From G965214625 sp965214625 (GTDB taxonomy: Bacteria > Pseudomonadota > Gammaproteobacteria > Arenicellales > Poriferihabitantaceae): 64,000 nt of DNA. Made by a program: the position numbers and the translations under genes. The notes beneath the pieces are model-generated. The model searched no databases. It was not told the DNA's origin and saw nothing but the letters and a program-made list of their open reading frames with translations. Numbering within the stretch: position 1 is the first letter of the stretch; the number at the start of each line of letters is the position of its first letter. The DNA lies in assembly GCA_965214625.1 (NCBI GenBank), contig OZ243962.1, forward strand, positions 2,046,001 through 2,110,000, written 5' to 3'. Below are positions 45,665 to 57,120 of this stretch, one piece after another.

Positions 45665-46081
45665 ATCTGCATCTCCGGTCGGTTATTGAAGTGGATTGTT
45701 GGTTGAAACGGTATCAGGAGACTGGCGAAACGAATTTAAGGGCGTATCACCCCGCATTTTCTTCGATGATGAGCAATAAATGCAGAACCATCTACTTGAC
45801 TTGCCATTGATCCATAGGCGAAATCGTAACCATAACCGTTGAGGAACGCAACATCGTTACAGCCCAATGTCAGCGCAAAGTAGTTAATGTTCCCATTTGC
45901 ATTGAGGAGGATTGACGCCAAAAGAGACCATCCGTTGATAGCACTGGTTCCAACTCAAAAAATGGGGCTAAAATGTCGGAACTCGAGACTTGGCACCAGA
46001 AAGATCAGCAAACCGGATATATCATTGCCGATCAATTGGATGGCATCAGGATATCGATACGAAAAGGCAGGACAAGCCTCT
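45665..46081. other. Intergenic region between ligase operon and ddl
   Basis: A 417-bp gap. A 61-codon minus-strand frame (45736-45921) reads somewhat protein-like (NINYFALTLGCNDVAF) but has no ribosome-binding site or known domain and may be a fragment of a lost surface-protein gene. The ligase-operon promoter should be in the first ~150 bp. Confidence 0.4.
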
Positions 46082-47206
46082 TTAAAATGAACGCTTCAGT
46101 GACTGTTTCAGCTGATGTTGTTCAAGCGCAAGTTGTATCAGGCGATCGATCAGCTGTGGGTAGGTGATCCCCGAGGCGGCCCACAACTGTGGATACATGC
46201 TGATCGGGGTGAAACCAGGCATCGTGTTGATTTCATTAAGAAAAATCTGGTTTGTCTCCCGGTTCACGAAAAAGTCCACTCGCGCCAATCCGGTACCGTC
46301 TATGGCCTTGAAGCCTGCAATGGCCAGTTGCCGGATGCGTTGACTGGTTTTTTCTTCCAATGCGGCCGGGATCACCAATCTGGACTTGTCATCCAGATAC
46401 TTCGTCTCATAGTTGTAAAACTCGGCACCGGGAATGATTTCCCCAATCACCGAGGCACGGGGGTGTTCATTGCCGAGAATCGAACATTCCACCTCCCGGC
46501 AGTTCTGCATGGCTTGTTCGATCACAATCTTGTTGTCGAAGTCGAAAGCGTGATTGATTGCGCTGATCAGCTGGACGTGATTCGCGGCCTTGTTGATCCC
46601 CACGCTGGAACCCATGTTCGCCGGCTTGATAAAGCTGGGGTAACCCAACGTCTGTTCCACGGTCTTGACAAGATAGTCATTGCGCCGGCGCCAATCATGG
46701 ATGGTACACACCAGATAGGGTGCTTGGGGGATACCTTCGGCAGCAAAGACCTTTTTTGCCAATGCCTTGTCCATGGCCAGAGCCGAGGCCGCCACGCCAC
46801 ACCCGACATAGGGCAGGCCCGCCATTTCAAGTGCGCCCTGCAGTGTTCCGTCCTCTCCGAACGTGCCGTGCAGGACCGGGAAAATGACGTCCAGACGGGG
46901 TACGGGTAAATGTCTCTCCTGGATAACACGGGTGAGATTCCCCTGATGGTGCAAATCGATCGAAACCGATTGTTTCAGCAAATCGGACAATGAGTCGGGC
47001 AGCAGGTCTCTGACCTTTCCGTTTTCAATAATCTGATCGAGATCGGTTGCCAGTTGCCAGTGGCCGGATTTGTCGATTCCAATCAGGCTGAGATTGTATT
47101 GATGGGGATCAATCGCCTTGAGTATCGAGATGGCTGAGGTGACGGAAACTTCGTGTTCGCACGAACGACCGCCAAACAGGATACCAAGGTTGAGTTTGTC
47201 TGCCAT
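46082..47206 (-). CDS. ddl: D-alanine--D-alanine ligase
   Basis: Makes D-Ala-D-Ala for peptidoglycan. A 374-residue ATP-grasp enzyme of the longer DdlA type: N-terminal LGILFGGRSCEHEVSVTSA, FPVLHGTFGEDGTLQGALE, KPANMGSSVGINKA, and the metal site in FFVNRETNQIFLNEINTMPG. It stands alone, not in the mra/mur division cluster, so a second Ddl may exist elsewhere. It is 142 bp past nuoN on the same strand; no terminator is seen between. Confidence 0.96.
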   Translation of the reverse strand: MADKLNLGILFGGRSCEHEVSVTSAISILKAIDPHQYNLSLIGIDKSGHWQLATDLDQIIENGKVRDLLPDSLSDLLKQSVSIDLHHQGNLTRVIQERHLPVPRLDVIFPVLHGTFGEDGTLQGALEMAGLPYVGCGVAASALAMDKALAKKVFAAEGIPQAPYLVCTIHDWRRRNDYLVKTVEQTLGYPSFIKPANMGSSVGINKAANHVQLISAINHAFDFDNKIVIEQAMQNCREVECSILGNEHPRASVIGEIIPGAEFYNYETKYLDDKSRLVIPAALEEKTSQRIRQLAIAGFKAIDGTGLARVDFFVNRETNQIFLNEINTMPGFTPISMYPQLWAASGITYPQLIDRLIQLALEQHQLKQSLKRSF

Positions 47207-47348
47207 GCCACTACCGAAACAAATCGCTCCGCATTTTGAGGGTCAGGGTACCGTGACGACTTGGGCCATTTGCGCTCAACTGACCGGAATCAAGCAGACC
47301 TGCACTGTGAGGTTGCCGGATGCCTGTCGATACAAGCCATCATCCGCA

Positions 47349-48800
47349 TCAGCCGCCAAGATGAGTCAAAACCTGATTGCACAAACTGATCAGCGTGCCA
47401 ATCCAGGGAAGAACAAGGATAATGAGGGCGACATTGAAAACCAGCAGCAGTTTGCTGTCTGCGCGTATGGCAATCGGGCTGTCATCGATCGGATCATCGA
47501 AATAGGCCAGCTTGATGATTCTGAGATAATAATAGGCCCCGATCACAGCCAACACCACGGCGACCACGGCAACCCAGACCAACCCGCTGTTGACCAGCGC
47601 CTGGATAACGGACAGTTTTGCAAAGAAACCGGCGGTCGGTGGAATTCCCGCCATGGACAGCATCAAAATGAGCAACAGGAAAGCGGCCAGCGGACTGCGC
47701 TTGCTCAGGCCTTTTAGATCCTCCAGCTTGTCAAACTCGCGGTGCTTGTCGGCGAGGTGCAGGATCAGGCCAAAGGCGGCTGCACTCATCACCGAATAGA
47801 TCAAGACATAAAACAGGGACGCGCTGTAGCCTGTTGTCGTGCCACAGAGCACGCCGAACAGGAAAAACCCCATATGGGAAATAGTTGAGTAGGCAAGCAG
47901 TCTTTTGAGATTATCCTGTGCAATCGCGATGATATTACCGACCGCAACCGACAGTACCGCGAGGATAACCAGCATCGGCTGCCACATGTCGTGCACGGCT
48001 TCCAATCCACCGATCAGTAATCGCATGATGATGGCAAAGGCGGCAATCTTGGGCGCGGCCCCAATAAAGGCGGTGGTTGATGTCGGGGCCCCCTGATAAA
48101 CGTCCGGCACCCACATGTGAAAGGGGACGGCGCCGAGCTTGAAGGCCAAGGCGACCACAATGAATACGACCGTCAGGGCCAGTGCAGAACGACTTTGATC
48201 GATCGTTGAGATGGCGTCACTGATGGCCGATAATTCAAGCGATCCGGTCAGGCCATACAGCAAGGACATGCCATACAGCAAAATACTCGAGGCCAGTGCG
48301 CCAAGAACAAAATACTTCATCGCGGATTCGACGGCCAGGGTATCTTCACGATAAAAGGCAATCATGGCATAGAGGCACAACGACATCAGTTCCAGCCCCA
48401 GGTACAGGGTCAACAGATGGCTGGCGGAGGCCATCACCATCATGCCGATGACGCCGAACAGGCCCAATATGTAATACTCGTTCTTGAAGATATCGCGTTG
48501 TTCATTGTATCGCCGGCTGTATACGAAAATGGCCGCACAAACAAGGCAGATGGCGATCTTGAGCAGGTCCGCCATCGGGTCATCGATATACAGTCCATTA
48601 AATGCCACGGACGATGCCTCGGAAAAAGTCGCCATAATCAAGGCGGCCGTGACAATCAGGGACAGCACACTCAGCCAGTAGCAACCCGGTTCACGGATTT
48701 CTTTTTTGAGAAAAAGCCCCAGCACCAGAATCAGCGATGCCATGGTTGCCAGAAACATCTCGGGCAATGCAGCGGCAGGATTTAAGCTTACCAGGGTCAT
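47349..48800 (-). CDS. nuoN: NADH-quinone oxidoreductase subunit N
   Basis: A 483-residue antiporter-like membrane subunit of complex I, involved in proton pumping. Family markers include LTVVFIVVALAFKLGAVPFH with MWVPDVYQGAPTSTTAFIG, and the Lys-bearing helices. It is the last gene of the nuoA-N operon, 8 bp after nuoM. Confidence 0.97.
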   Translation of the reverse strand: MTLVSLNPAAALPEMFLATMASLILVLGLFLKKEIREPGCYWLSVLSLIVTAALIMATFSEASSVAFNGLYIDDPMADLLKIAICLVCAAIFVYSRRYNEQRDIFKNEYYILGLFGVIGMMVMASASHLLTLYLGLELMSLCLYAMIAFYREDTLAVESAMKYFVLGALASSILLYGMSLLYGLTGSLELSAISDAISTIDQSRSALALTVVFIVVALAFKLGAVPFHMWVPDVYQGAPTSTTAFIGAAPKIAAFAIIMRLLIGGLEAVHDMWQPMLVILAVLSVAVGNIIAIAQDNLKRLLAYSTISHMGFFLFGVLCGTTTGYSASLFYVLIYSVMSAAAFGLILHLADKHREFDKLEDLKGLSKRSPLAAFLLLILMLSMAGIPPTAGFFAKLSVIQALVNSGLVWVAVVAVVLAVIGAYYYLRIIKLAYFDDPIDDSPIAIRADSKLLLVFNVALIILVLPWIGTLISLCNQVLTHLGG

Positions 48801-48808
48801 GGCTGAAT

Positions 48809-50293
48809 TCAGGGTAATTTTGAGACGGCAGTATGCTGCAACAGGTTGTCAATGGTCACGTGCATGATGTCCAAAACGGGATTTGGCCAGAGGCCGACCA
48901 GCAATACCATGACGGCGAGGATCGAAAGCATGATGATTTCGCGGGCATTGATATCTTCAAGTGAAGCGACGGCATCACTGACCACCTTGCCATAGACCAC
49001 TCGTTTGACCATCCACAGTGTGTAAGCGGCGCCCAGCACCAGCGTTAACGCGGCAATGATGGCAAACCAGGGGTTCGCCTGAAAGGCCCCCAGAATGACC
49101 AGAAATTCTCCCACGAACCCGGATGTCCCGGGCAGGCCGGAATTGGCCATGGCGAACAGCACCAGGAAAGCGGCAAAGACCGGCATCGGCGTGGCGATAC
49201 CTCCATAGGTACGGATCATTCTGGAATGCAGTCGGTCATACAGGACACCGACACAAAGGAAGAGTGCGCCGGAGATGAATCCATGGGAGATCATCTGCAT
49301 CATCGCGCCCTCGACTCCCTGGGCGTTGAAGATAAACAGCCCCAGGGTCACAAAACCCATGTGTGAAATGGATGAGTAGGCAATGAGTTTTTTCATGTCC
49401 TGTTGGACCAGGGCCACCAGCGCGATGTAGACCACGGCAATCAGGGACAACCCGATCATCAGCCAGGCCAGCTCGTGACTGGCATCGGGCGTGATCGGCA
49501 GATTGAAACGGATAAACCCGTACCCTCCCATTTTCAACATGATGGCGGCCAGGATGACCGAACCGCCGGTTGGGGCCTCCACGTGGGCATCCGGCAGCCA
49601 GGTGTGAACCGGAAACATCGGCACCTTGACCGCAAAGGCGGCAAAAAAGGCAAGAAAGATCAGTATCTGGGCATCGAGACCGATTTTCAAATGATGGTAG
49701 TCCAGAATACTGAAACTGCTGTTGCTCGCGTTGTACAGGTAAAGCAGGGCAACCAGCATCAACAGGGAGCCGAGCAGGGTGTACAGGAAAAACTTGATCG
49801 TGGCATAAATACGATTCGGTCCCCCCCAGATACCAATGATCAGAAACATCGGAATGAGCATGGCTTCCCAGAAGACGTAGAACAAAACCGCATCCAGTGC
49901 ACAGAACACGCCGATCATGATGCCTTCCATCATCAAGAAAGCCGCCATGTATTGGGCCACACGCTGTGTAATCACCTGCCAACCTGCAATCACGACGACG
50001 ACTGTCAGCAAGGTGGTCAGCAAAATGAGCGGCATCGAAATCCCGTCAACCCCCAGGCTGTAGTTCACATTAAATGCGCTGATCCAGGAGGCATGCTCGG
50101 AAAACTGCATTGCCGAGGTGGTGGTGTCGAACCGCTGATACAACGGCAGGCTGAGCAGAAACACCGATACTGACAGCGCTAGAGACAGATTTCTTGCGCG
50201 TTCCGGTTTCTCGTCATCGCCGACCACAAGGACGAGGACGCCGCCGAGGATGGGCATCCAGATAAGCAGACTCAGCAGATTGGTTTCGATCAC
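48809..50293 (-). CDS. nuoM: NADH-quinone oxidoreductase subunit M
   Basis: A 494-residue antiporter-like membrane subunit with about 14 helices. Clear family stretches: YSLGVDGISMPLILLTTLLT, FAVKVPMFPVHTWLPDAHVE (proton-channel Lys), KKLIAYSSISHMGFVTLGLF. 12 bp downstream of nuoL. Confidence 0.97.
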   Translation of the reverse strand: MIETNLLSLLIWMPILGGVLVLVVGDDEKPERARNLSLALSVSVFLLSLPLYQRFDTTTSAMQFSEHASWISAFNVNYSLGVDGISMPLILLTTLLTVVVVIAGWQVITQRVAQYMAAFLMMEGIMIGVFCALDAVLFYVFWEAMLIPMFLIIGIWGGPNRIYATIKFFLYTLLGSLLMLVALLYLYNASNSSFSILDYHHLKIGLDAQILIFLAFFAAFAVKVPMFPVHTWLPDAHVEAPTGGSVILAAIMLKMGGYGFIRFNLPITPDASHELAWLMIGLSLIAVVYIALVALVQQDMKKLIAYSSISHMGFVTLGLFIFNAQGVEGAMMQMISHGFISGALFLCVGVLYDRLHSRMIRTYGGIATPMPVFAAFLVLFAMANSGLPGTSGFVGEFLVILGAFQANPWFAIIAALTLVLGAAYTLWMVKRVVYGKVVSDAVASLEDINAREIIMLSILAVMVLLVGLWPNPVLDIMHVTIDNLLQHTAVSKLP

Positions 50294-50305
50294 TTGTAAA
50301 GTCCC

Positions 50306-52267
50306 TTAAAACCAGACAAAGAAGCTGATCAATAGGAACAGGCCGATGATCATCGCGAATGCATAGTGATAGGTGAAACCGGTTTGAATCTGTCTGAGGA
50401 CAGTGGAAAACTTGCCCACCGACGTGGCGGTCCCGTTAATCATCACGCCGTCGATCAGTCCGGCATCCGCGTACTTGTGCAGCAGGTTCCCGAAAATCAG
50501 GGTGCTTTTGGAAAAAACGGCTTGGTACAGCTCATCGACCCCGTATTTCTTGTCCAGGATACGGTAAAGCGGATTGAGCGCACTGGCAATGTTCCCGGGC
50601 AAGGCCGGGTTTTTGCAATAACAAACCCAGGCGGCCAGGATGCCCGCCACGGCCAACCAGAAGGGTGCCGTCAACATGCCGTGCATAATCGCTGCCACAA
50701 TCAACCCGAATCCGGTTTTGCCCTGGTATCCCTGGGCCAACTGATCGACGACATCGTGTCCGGGTGTGACAAAGATCGACGCGCCAAAAAACCGCCCATC
50801 CAGCACCGGCTCGAAATACAGGAATCCGGCCACTACCGAGGGGATGGCCAGTGCAATCAGGGGCAAGGTAACCACGCCGGGCGATTCCCTGAGATGCTTG
50901 AGCGTGTGTTCATCGCAACGCGGCTGGCCATGAAAGGTCATGAACAGCAACCGGAAAGAGTAAAACGCAGTCACGAAAACACCCAGCAGTACCGCGACAT
51001 AGGCATACTGGGCACCCCACAGGTCACTATGACGAACCGACTCGATGATCGCGTCCTTGGAAAAGAAGCCGGCGAAAGGCGGAATCCCGGCCAGTGCCAA
51101 AGAACCGATGATGACGGTCAGGTAGGTAATCGGCATGAAGACTCTTAACCCGCCCATTTTGCGCATGTCCTGCTCATGATGCATCGCGATGATAACCGAA
51201 CCGGCACCGAGAAATAAAAGGGCTTTGAAAAAGGCATGTGTTCCCAAGTGGAAAATCGCCACTTCATAGGCAGATGCCCCCAACGCCACGGTCATGTAGC
51301 CGAGCTGTGACAAGGTCGAGTAGGCAACGACACGCTTGATGTCGTTTTGAACGAGCCCGATCAGCGCCATGAAGATCGCAGTGGTTGCGCCGATGACAAG
51401 CACCACCGACAAGGCGGTTTCGGAGTACTCGAACAGGGGTGACATCCTGGCGACCATGAAAATGCCGGCCGTGACCATGGTGGCCGCATGGATCAGCGCG
51501 GAGATCGGGGTTGGCCCCTCCATCGAGTCGGGTAGCCAGACATGGAGAGGAACTTGCGCCGATTTCCCCATGGCACCGATAAACAGCAAAATGCAGGTCA
51601 CGGTCAGCCAGTTCCATGTGCCGAAGGGCGAGTCGACGGTTTTGGTCTGGATTTCTTCCGCCCCCGAGAAGACAGCGGCATAATCGAGCGATCCGAACAA
51701 GTACAAGACGGCGGCAATACCCAGAAGAAAACCGAAATCACCGACCCGGTTTACCAGAAAGGCCTTCAGATTGGCATAGATCGCCGTGTCTTTTTCGTAC
51801 CAGAAACCGATCAACAGGTAGGAGACCAGCCCCACGGCTTCCCATCCGAAGAAGAGCTGGAGAAAATTGTCAGACATCACCAGCATCAGCATCGAGAAGG
51901 TGAACAGCGAGATGTAACAGAAAAACCGCTGATAGCCGGGGTCCTCGGCCATATAGCCAATGGTATAGATATGCACCATCAAGGAAACGAACGTGACGAT
52001 CACCATCATGGTGGCACTCAGTTCATCGATCAGGAACCCGATATGGAACGGGATATCGGCACTGATTGCCCAGATATACAGCGTTTCATTGGCAATCGTG
52101 CCATTACGCACATCCGAGTAAACGATCAAGGAGAGCACGAATGCGATCGCGACACCGGCGATGGTCAGGCTGTGCGTTGCCCGTCGTCCGATCGTCTTGC
52201 CGAACAAACCGGCAATGATCGAAGCGAAAAGACAAACCAGCGGAATGGCAATATAAATGTTCTTCAT
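50306..52267 (-). CDS. nuoL: NADH-quinone oxidoreductase subunit L
   Basis: A 653-residue distal antiporter-like subunit with the long C-terminal lateral helix. Markers: [60 protein letters not shown]. Overlaps nuoK by 4 bp. Confidence 0.97.
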   Translation of the reverse strand: MKNIYIAIPLVCLFASIIAGLFGKTIGRRATHSLTIAGVAIAFVLSLIVYSDVRNGTIANETLYIWAISADIPFHIGFLIDELSATMMVIVTFVSLMVHIYTIGYMAEDPGYQRFFCYISLFTFSMLMLVMSDNFLQLFFGWEAVGLVSYLLIGFWYEKDTAIYANLKAFLVNRVGDFGFLLGIAAVLYLFGSLDYAAVFSGAEEIQTKTVDSPFGTWNWLTVTCILLFIGAMGKSAQVPLHVWLPDSMEGPTPISALIHAATMVTAGIFMVARMSPLFEYSETALSVVLVIGATTAIFMALIGLVQNDIKRVVAYSTLSQLGYMTVALGASAYEVAIFHLGTHAFFKALLFLGAGSVIIAMHHEQDMRKMGGLRVFMPITYLTVIIGSLALAGIPPFAGFFSKDAIIESVRHSDLWGAQYAYVAVLLGVFVTAFYSFRLLFMTFHGQPRCDEHTLKHLRESPGVVTLPLIALAIPSVVAGFLYFEPVLDGRFFGASIFVTPGHDVVDQLAQGYQGKTGFGLIVAAIMHGMLTAPFWLAVAGILAAWVCYCKNPALPGNIASALNPLYRILDKKYGVDELYQAVFSKSTLIFGNLLHKYADAGLIDGVMINGTATSVGKFSTVLRQIQTGFTYHYAFAMIIGLFLLISFFVWF

Positions 52268-52569
52268 CCTTTCAGGGAATCCAGTTCTTCTACATTGATG
52301 GTCCGTCGACTGCGGAACAACACAATCAGTATGGCGAGACCGATGGCGGCTTCAGCCGCAGCCACGGTCAGTATGAAAAAGACGAAGATCTGCCCCGCGG
52401 TATCTTCAAGAAAGTGGGAAAAGGCCACAAAGTTGATATTGACGGCGAGCAACAACAGTTCAATCGACATCAGCAAGATAACGACATTCTTGCGGTTCAA
52501 AAAGATACCGACCACGCTGATGGCAAACAAAATGGCGCCAAGGACCAGGTAGTGTGAAAGCGGTATCAT
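52264..52569 (-). CDS. nuoK: NADH-quinone oxidoreductase subunit K
   Basis: A 101-residue three-helix membrane subunit. The conserved intramembrane glutamates lie in [19 protein letters not shown] and [19 protein letters not shown]. Overlaps nuoL and nuoJ by 4 bp each. Confidence 0.97.
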   Translation of the reverse strand: MIPLSHYLVLGAILFAISVVGIFLNRKNVVILLMSIELLLLAVNINFVAFSHFLEDTAGQIFVFFILTVAAAEAAIGLAILIVLFRSRRTINVEELDSLKG

Positions 52570-53207
52570 GAGGTTTTCTCACCTGTCGAGGAACCGGAAG
52601 CAGGTGTGGCAGGCATTTTCACGATACGCAACCGATCCTGCTTGTTGATTTTGACCTGGGCACCGGGATCAATATACTTGTTCTCGGGTCTGCGACGCAT
52701 GGTCAGGACAATGGCCGCGATAATGGCAACCAGTAGAATGAATGCGGCAATTTCGAACGGATAGACATAGTGCGTGTAGAGCTGTTCTCCGAGTGCCCTG
52801 GTGTTGCTGTATTCTGCGCTGTTGGGAACCGGATTGGAGTAACTGTCCGGTCCGAAGGAGTACATCATCACCAGCGCGATTTCGATAACCAGTGCCACGG
52901 CAATCAGGCTGCCGATGGGCAGATAACGGGTAAATCCGGCCCGAATCTCAGCCAGATCAATATCGAGCATCATGACCACGAACAAAAACAGCACCATGAC
53001 CGCACCGACATAGACCAGCACCAGAACGATGGCCAGAAACTCGGCCTCAAGGATGATCCAGACACAGGCGGCACTAAAGAAGGCCAGCACCAGAAAGAGC
53101 GCCGATTTCACCGGATTGCGTATCGTCACCACCATGCCGGCGGCGAAAATCAGGATACCGCTGAAAAAATAAAATGCAATTTCAACAAAGGTGATCGGTA
53201 ACATCAT
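52566..53207 (-). CDS. nuoJ: NADH-quinone oxidoreductase subunit J
   Basis: A 213-residue five-helix membrane subunit with family core [20 protein letters not shown] and a polar C-terminal tail. Overlaps nuoI and nuoK by 4 bp each. Two adjacent ATGs at the start. Confidence 0.95.
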   Translation of the reverse strand: MMLPITFVEIAFYFFSGILIFAAGMVVTIRNPVKSALFLVLAFFSAACVWIILEAEFLAIVLVLVYVGAVMVLFLFVVMMLDIDLAEIRAGFTRYLPIGSLIAVALVIEIALVMMYSFGPDSYSNPVPNSAEYSNTRALGEQLYTHYVYPFEIAAFILLVAIIAAIVLTMRRRPENKYIDPGAQVKINKQDRLRIVKMPATPASGSSTGEKTS

Positions 53208-53695
53208 CGATAGGGCGCGTCTTGTGTCCGGGCCGATGCGATCTGCGACTCGTATTGATCGCCAATCTCCAGCAAATGCTGCTTGTCAATCATGCGCTGG
53301 TCGTTTTGCTCCATATGAAACTCATGAATATCGGTCAACACAATGGAATCCACCGGGCAGGCTTCTTCACAAAATCCGCAGTAAATGCATTTGAACAGGT
53401 CAATGTCATAGCGGGTTGTTCTGCGGCTGCCGTCCTCTCTTTCTTCCGAGTCAATGGTAATGGCCAGTGCCGGACAAACGGCTTCGCACAGTTTGCATGC
53501 GATACAGCGTTCCTCGCCGTTCGGATATCTTCGAAGGGCATGGAGGCCCCGAAAACGGGGGGATTTCGGGGTTTTTTCTTCCGGATACATGATGGTTGTT
53601 TTTTTCTTGAACAATTGTCGCCCGGTGACTCCGAGGCCTTTTCTCAGTTCTTTCAGAGAAAAGGTCTTGTATATTTGCTTGATATCGATACCCAT
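53204..53695 (-). CDS. nuoI: NADH-quinone oxidoreductase subunit I
   Basis: A 163-residue peripheral subunit carrying clusters N6a and N6b. Both [4Fe-4S] motifs are intact: [16 protein letters not shown] and [16 protein letters not shown]. Length is typical of the alpha/beta-proteobacterial-type complex I. 33 bp after nuoH. Confidence 0.97.
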   Translation of the reverse strand: MGIDIKQIYKTFSLKELRKGLGVTGRQLFKKKTTIMYPEEKTPKSPRFRGLHALRRYPNGEERCIACKLCEAVCPALAITIDSEEREDGSRRTTRYDIDLFKCIYCGFCEEACPVDSIVLTDIHEFHMEQNDQRMIDKQHLLEIGDQYESQIASARTQDAPYR

Positions 53696-53728
53696 GTCGT
53701 GATCCGGTAGTGTTAAATATTGGGACGG

Positions 53729-54778
53729 CTAGTCAAAGACAAATCCGAATGGCGTGTAGAATTTTCCGAGTCCGATGACGGCAATCCACACCAGCGTGAC
53801 CGGGATCAGGATCTTCCACCCCAGTCGCATGATCTGATCATAACGATATCGGGGGAAAGTGGCCCGGAACCACAAGAAGAAAAAAGCGACCGCGGACGTT
53901 TTCAGGCCAAACCACAATATCGGTGGAATCCAGTTGAAAGGCGCCACATCGACCGGTGGCAGCCAGCCGCCGAGAAACATGATTACGGTCAGCGCAGCGA
54001 TCAGGATCATGTTGGCATATTCCGCCAGAAAAAAGACGGCAAACCCCATCCCCGAATATTCAACGTGGAAGCCGGCGACGATCTCGGATTCCCCTTCGGC
54101 GACATCGAAGGGAGCCCGGTTTGTCTCGGCGACACCGGAAATGAAATAGACCAGAAACAGCGGCAGAAGCGGCAGAAAATACCATTGCCAGAAGCCCCCC
54201 TGCTGATGGGCGACGATCTCCTTGAGGTTGAGGCTGCCGGCAACCATCAGAACCCCCACCAGTGCAAAGCCCATGGCGATTTCATAGGCGACAATTTGGG
54301 CTGCCGAGCGCATGGCGCCCAAAAAGGCGTATTTCGAATTCGATGCCCAGCCGGCGATAATGACCCCGTAGACGCCCATGGAAGTCAAGGCCAGCACGTA
54401 AAGGAGGCTGGCGTCGATGTCGGCCAGTACCAGTGTGTCACTGAACGGTATCACCGCCCAGGCCGCCAGCGCCGGTGTCAGGGACAGGATCGGCGCCATC
54501 AGAAACAGGACCTTGTTGGCACGACGGGGAATGATGATTTCCTTCATCATGAGTTTGAGGGCGTCGGCAATCGGCTGTCCCCACCCTTTCGGTCCCACCC
54601 GATTCGGGCCGACCCGGGTTTGCATGTAACCGATCACTTTTCGCTCGGCAAACGTGAAATAAGCCACACACCCCATCAATGGCAGCAGGATGGCCAGAAT
54701 CTTGAGCACGATCCAGGACGTGATTTGCAGCGGTTCCGGCAGCCAGCCGGTGAGAGAAAAGTAGAGGTCGGCAATCAT
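53729..54778 (-). CDS. nuoH: NADH-quinone oxidoreductase subunit H
   Basis: A 349-residue membrane subunit that forms the quinone site with NuoB/NuoD. Family stretches: [58 protein letters not shown]. Overlaps nuoG by 4 bp. Confidence 0.97.
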   Translation of the reverse strand: MIADLYFSLTGWLPEPLQITSWIVLKILAILLPLMGCVAYFTFAERKVIGYMQTRVGPNRVGPKGWGQPIADALKLMMKEIIIPRRANKVLFLMAPILSLTPALAAWAVIPFSDTLVLADIDASLLYVLALTSMGVYGVIIAGWASNSKYAFLGAMRSAAQIVAYEIAMGFALVGVLMVAGSLNLKEIVAHQQGGFWQWYFLPLLPLFLVYFISGVAETNRAPFDVAEGESEIVAGFHVEYSGMGFAVFFLAEYANMILIAALTVIMFLGGWLPPVDVAPFNWIPPILWFGLKTSAVAFFFLWFRATFPRYRYDQIMRLGWKILIPVTLVWIAVIGLGKFYTPFGFVFD

Positions 54779-57120
54779 GTTTTCTCCAGGGTCACATCCA
54801 CATGTCCCCCCAGTGAGACGGTTTCAGGATAGCCGGCCGGGATGTAGACACACCGAGCGGGAACCCGCTCATCCACTATCAACGGCAAAACAGTCTGACC
54901 GTCGCCGTTTTTGACGATGACCGTTTCGCCTGGTTCAAGAGCCAGTTGCTTGATCTGCTGCGAATTGGCCCGGACTGCCGGAGTCGGGTTATCCGCCGTG
55001 TGTTGCAGTGCCGTGGCATGGCGTACCACGGGGTCAATACGGTACATGGGAATATCCAGCAGCCGCCGCAGCGCTTCCCCCTGTGTGGTCGATACGGCGA
55101 CATCCGGCATACGCCAGGGCTGAATCCGGGGGGATGCCTTGAGGTCAGATACGGCGACTTCGCGGGTGACCTCGTCGAGGTTGATATGGTCGAATCCGGA
55201 CAATTCCAGAAAGTTGCCCATGACACGCAGGATTTTCCAGGCAGGGCGGGCATCACCCGTTGGGGGGGAGGCGATTTGTGCCTGTTGAACCCGACCTTCA
55301 CAATTGATGTAGGTCCCGGCCGATTCGGTGAAAGCGGCCATTGGCAACAGGACGTCGGCATAGCCCATCACTGACTGGCTTTTGAAGGCGCTGATCTGCA
55401 CCACGAAGTCGGCCTGTTTCAAGGCGTGAGCGGCGGCTTTGCCGTCAATGCAGTCCAACTCGGGCTCAACAGCCAGCAAGACATAGGCGCGACGGGGTTG
55501 CGACATCATGTCGGCTGCATTCAAACCGGTCGTGCCCGGCAGGCAGCGCGCAATCCAACCGGCCGCGGCATTTGCAGGCGGCAACACGGCCATGCTGGCC
55601 CCAGTGGTTTCGCAGATCCATTGCACCAGCGCCTTGATGGCTGCTGCGTTTTGATGCTGTTGGGCAATGGCGCCGACAATCACGATCCCGCGATCGGCGG
55701 CCTGACACAGATGCTCAGCCGTTTGCTGCATGGCATTTCGCCCCGTCGGGCGAATCGAATCGGGCAATTGGACCTGCTTGAGCCTTGCAATGTCTGCCGC
55801 AAGGGTGGCGAGTTGATCGACCAACCGGTTGGTACTGACGATGCGGTCTTCCACCGTATCGAAGTTCATGGGGTATCCGAGAATATTGATCGTGCTGATC
55901 TTGGCTCCCTGCGTCAGCGCGGCCTGCCTTAACCGCAGTGCCAGTAACGGCTGTTCCTTGCGAAGGTTGGAGCCGACCAGGACTGCCGAGTGCACTGTAC
56001 TGTAGTCGGCGATCGGCCGTTCGGATGCGGGGAAGGGGGCGGCAATGTCGTCATCACTGAAGTCGCATTGCTGCAGTCGGTGATCGACACTGTCGCTTCC
56101 CAGTGCCCGGATCAGCTTCTGAAACAGGTGGAATTCCTCCAATGTCGAAGTGGCCGAGGCCAGCCCGCCGATCTGGTCTGCCGAACCGGTGTTGATGACG
56201 GTCCTGATCCCTGCCGTGGCATAGCACAGTGCGGTTTCCCAGTCGACTTCCCGCCAGCCGTTGTCTGTTGTGTCGCGGTTGTCCCGAATCATCGGCGTAC
56301 GCAATCGTTGTTCGCTATTGACTGCTTCATAGCTGTACCGGTCCCGATCTGCCAGCCAGCATTCGTTGACCGCCGGGTTCTCGACCGGCAATATCCTTTC
56401 CACCTGGTTTCGAAGTGTCTGGACGTTGAGATTCGTGCCGACGCAATCGTGCGGACTGATCGAAAAGTGATTCTGCAGTTCCCATGATCGGGCTGCAAAT
56501 CGATAGGGCTTGGAGGTGAGCGCGCCCACGGGGCAAAGATCGATCATGTTGCCCGAAACCTCAGAATCCACGGACTGGTTCAAGAAAGTACCGATCCGGG
56601 TATATTCGCCTCTCCCCGGCGCACCCATCTCCATCACACCTGCGACTTCCTCTCCGAATCGGACACAACGTGTGCAGTGAATACAACGGGTCATTTCTGT
56701 GGCCACCAGTGGACCGATATCATGGCTTGACACGGTCCGCTTGCGTTCCATGAAACGGGAATCATCCTTGCCATAGCCCATCGCCTGGTCCTGAAGGGGG
56801 CACTCGCCACCCTGGTCACAAACCGGGCAATCCAGCGGATGGTTGATCAGCAGGAATTCCATGGTTCCCTTCTGGGCTTCGCGGGCCAGTTTGGACTGGG
56901 TAAACACTTTCATTCCATCCATGACCGGTGTTGCACAAGCCGGCAAGGGTTTGGGGGCTCGCTCTACTTCAACCAGGCACATCCGACAGTTGGCGGCAAT
57001 GGACAGCTTTTCATGGTAGCAAAATCGGGGAATATAAATGCCTGCCCTGTCGGTGACCCGAATGAGCATTTCCCCTGCGGTGGCCTCCAGGGGTCGGCCG
57101 TCTACTTCAATCGTTGCCAT
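54775..57120 (-). CDS. nuoG: NADH-quinone oxidoreductase subunit G
   Basis: A 781-residue electron-input subunit. The N-terminal [2Fe-2S] and [4Fe-4S] ligands are seen in [35 protein letters not shown] and [14 protein letters not shown]. The C-terminal molybdopterin-oxidoreductase-like region is shorter than in E. coli (about 900 residues). It starts directly after nuoF and overlaps nuoH by 4 bp. Confidence 0.97.
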   Translation of the reverse strand: MATIEVDGRPLEATAGEMLIRVTDRAGIYIPRFCYHEKLSIAANCRMCLVEVERAPKPLPACATPVMDGMKVFTQSKLAREAQKGTMEFLLINHPLDCPVCDQGGECPLQDQAMGYGKDDSRFMERKRTVSSHDIGPLVATEMTRCIHCTRCVRFGEEVAGVMEMGAPGRGEYTRIGTFLNQSVDSEVSGNMIDLCPVGALTSKPYRFAARSWELQNHFSISPHDCVGTNLNVQTLRNQVERILPVENPAVNECWLADRDRYSYEAVNSEQRLRTPMIRDNRDTTDNGWREVDWETALCYATAGIRTVINTGSADQIGGLASATSTLEEFHLFQKLIRALGSDSVDHRLQQCDFSDDDIAAPFPASERPIADYSTVHSAVLVGSNLRKEQPLLALRLRQAALTQGAKISTINILGYPMNFDTVEDRIVSTNRLVDQLATLAADIARLKQVQLPDSIRPTGRNAMQQTAEHLCQAADRGIVIVGAIAQQHQNAAAIKALVQWICETTGASMAVLPPANAAAGWIARCLPGTTGLNAADMMSQPRRAYVLLAVEPELDCIDGKAAAHALKQADFVVQISAFKSQSVMGYADVLLPMAAFTESAGTYINCEGRVQQAQIASPPTGDARPAWKILRVMGNFLELSGFDHINLDEVTREVAVSDLKASPRIQPWRMPDVAVSTTQGEALRRLLDIPMYRIDPVVRHATALQHTADNPTPAVRANSQQIKQLALEPGETVIVKNGDGQTVLPLIVDERVPARCVYIPAGYPETVSLGGHVDVTLEKT

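Noticed and set aside
51542..52552. A 336-codon plus-strand open frame
   Set aside because: Antisense to nuoL and nuoK, both unmistakable; a frame shadow.
53720..54832. A 370-codon plus-strand open frame
   Set aside because: It is antisense to nuoH/nuoG, low-complexity in charged residues, and has no domain; the minus-strand genes are certain.
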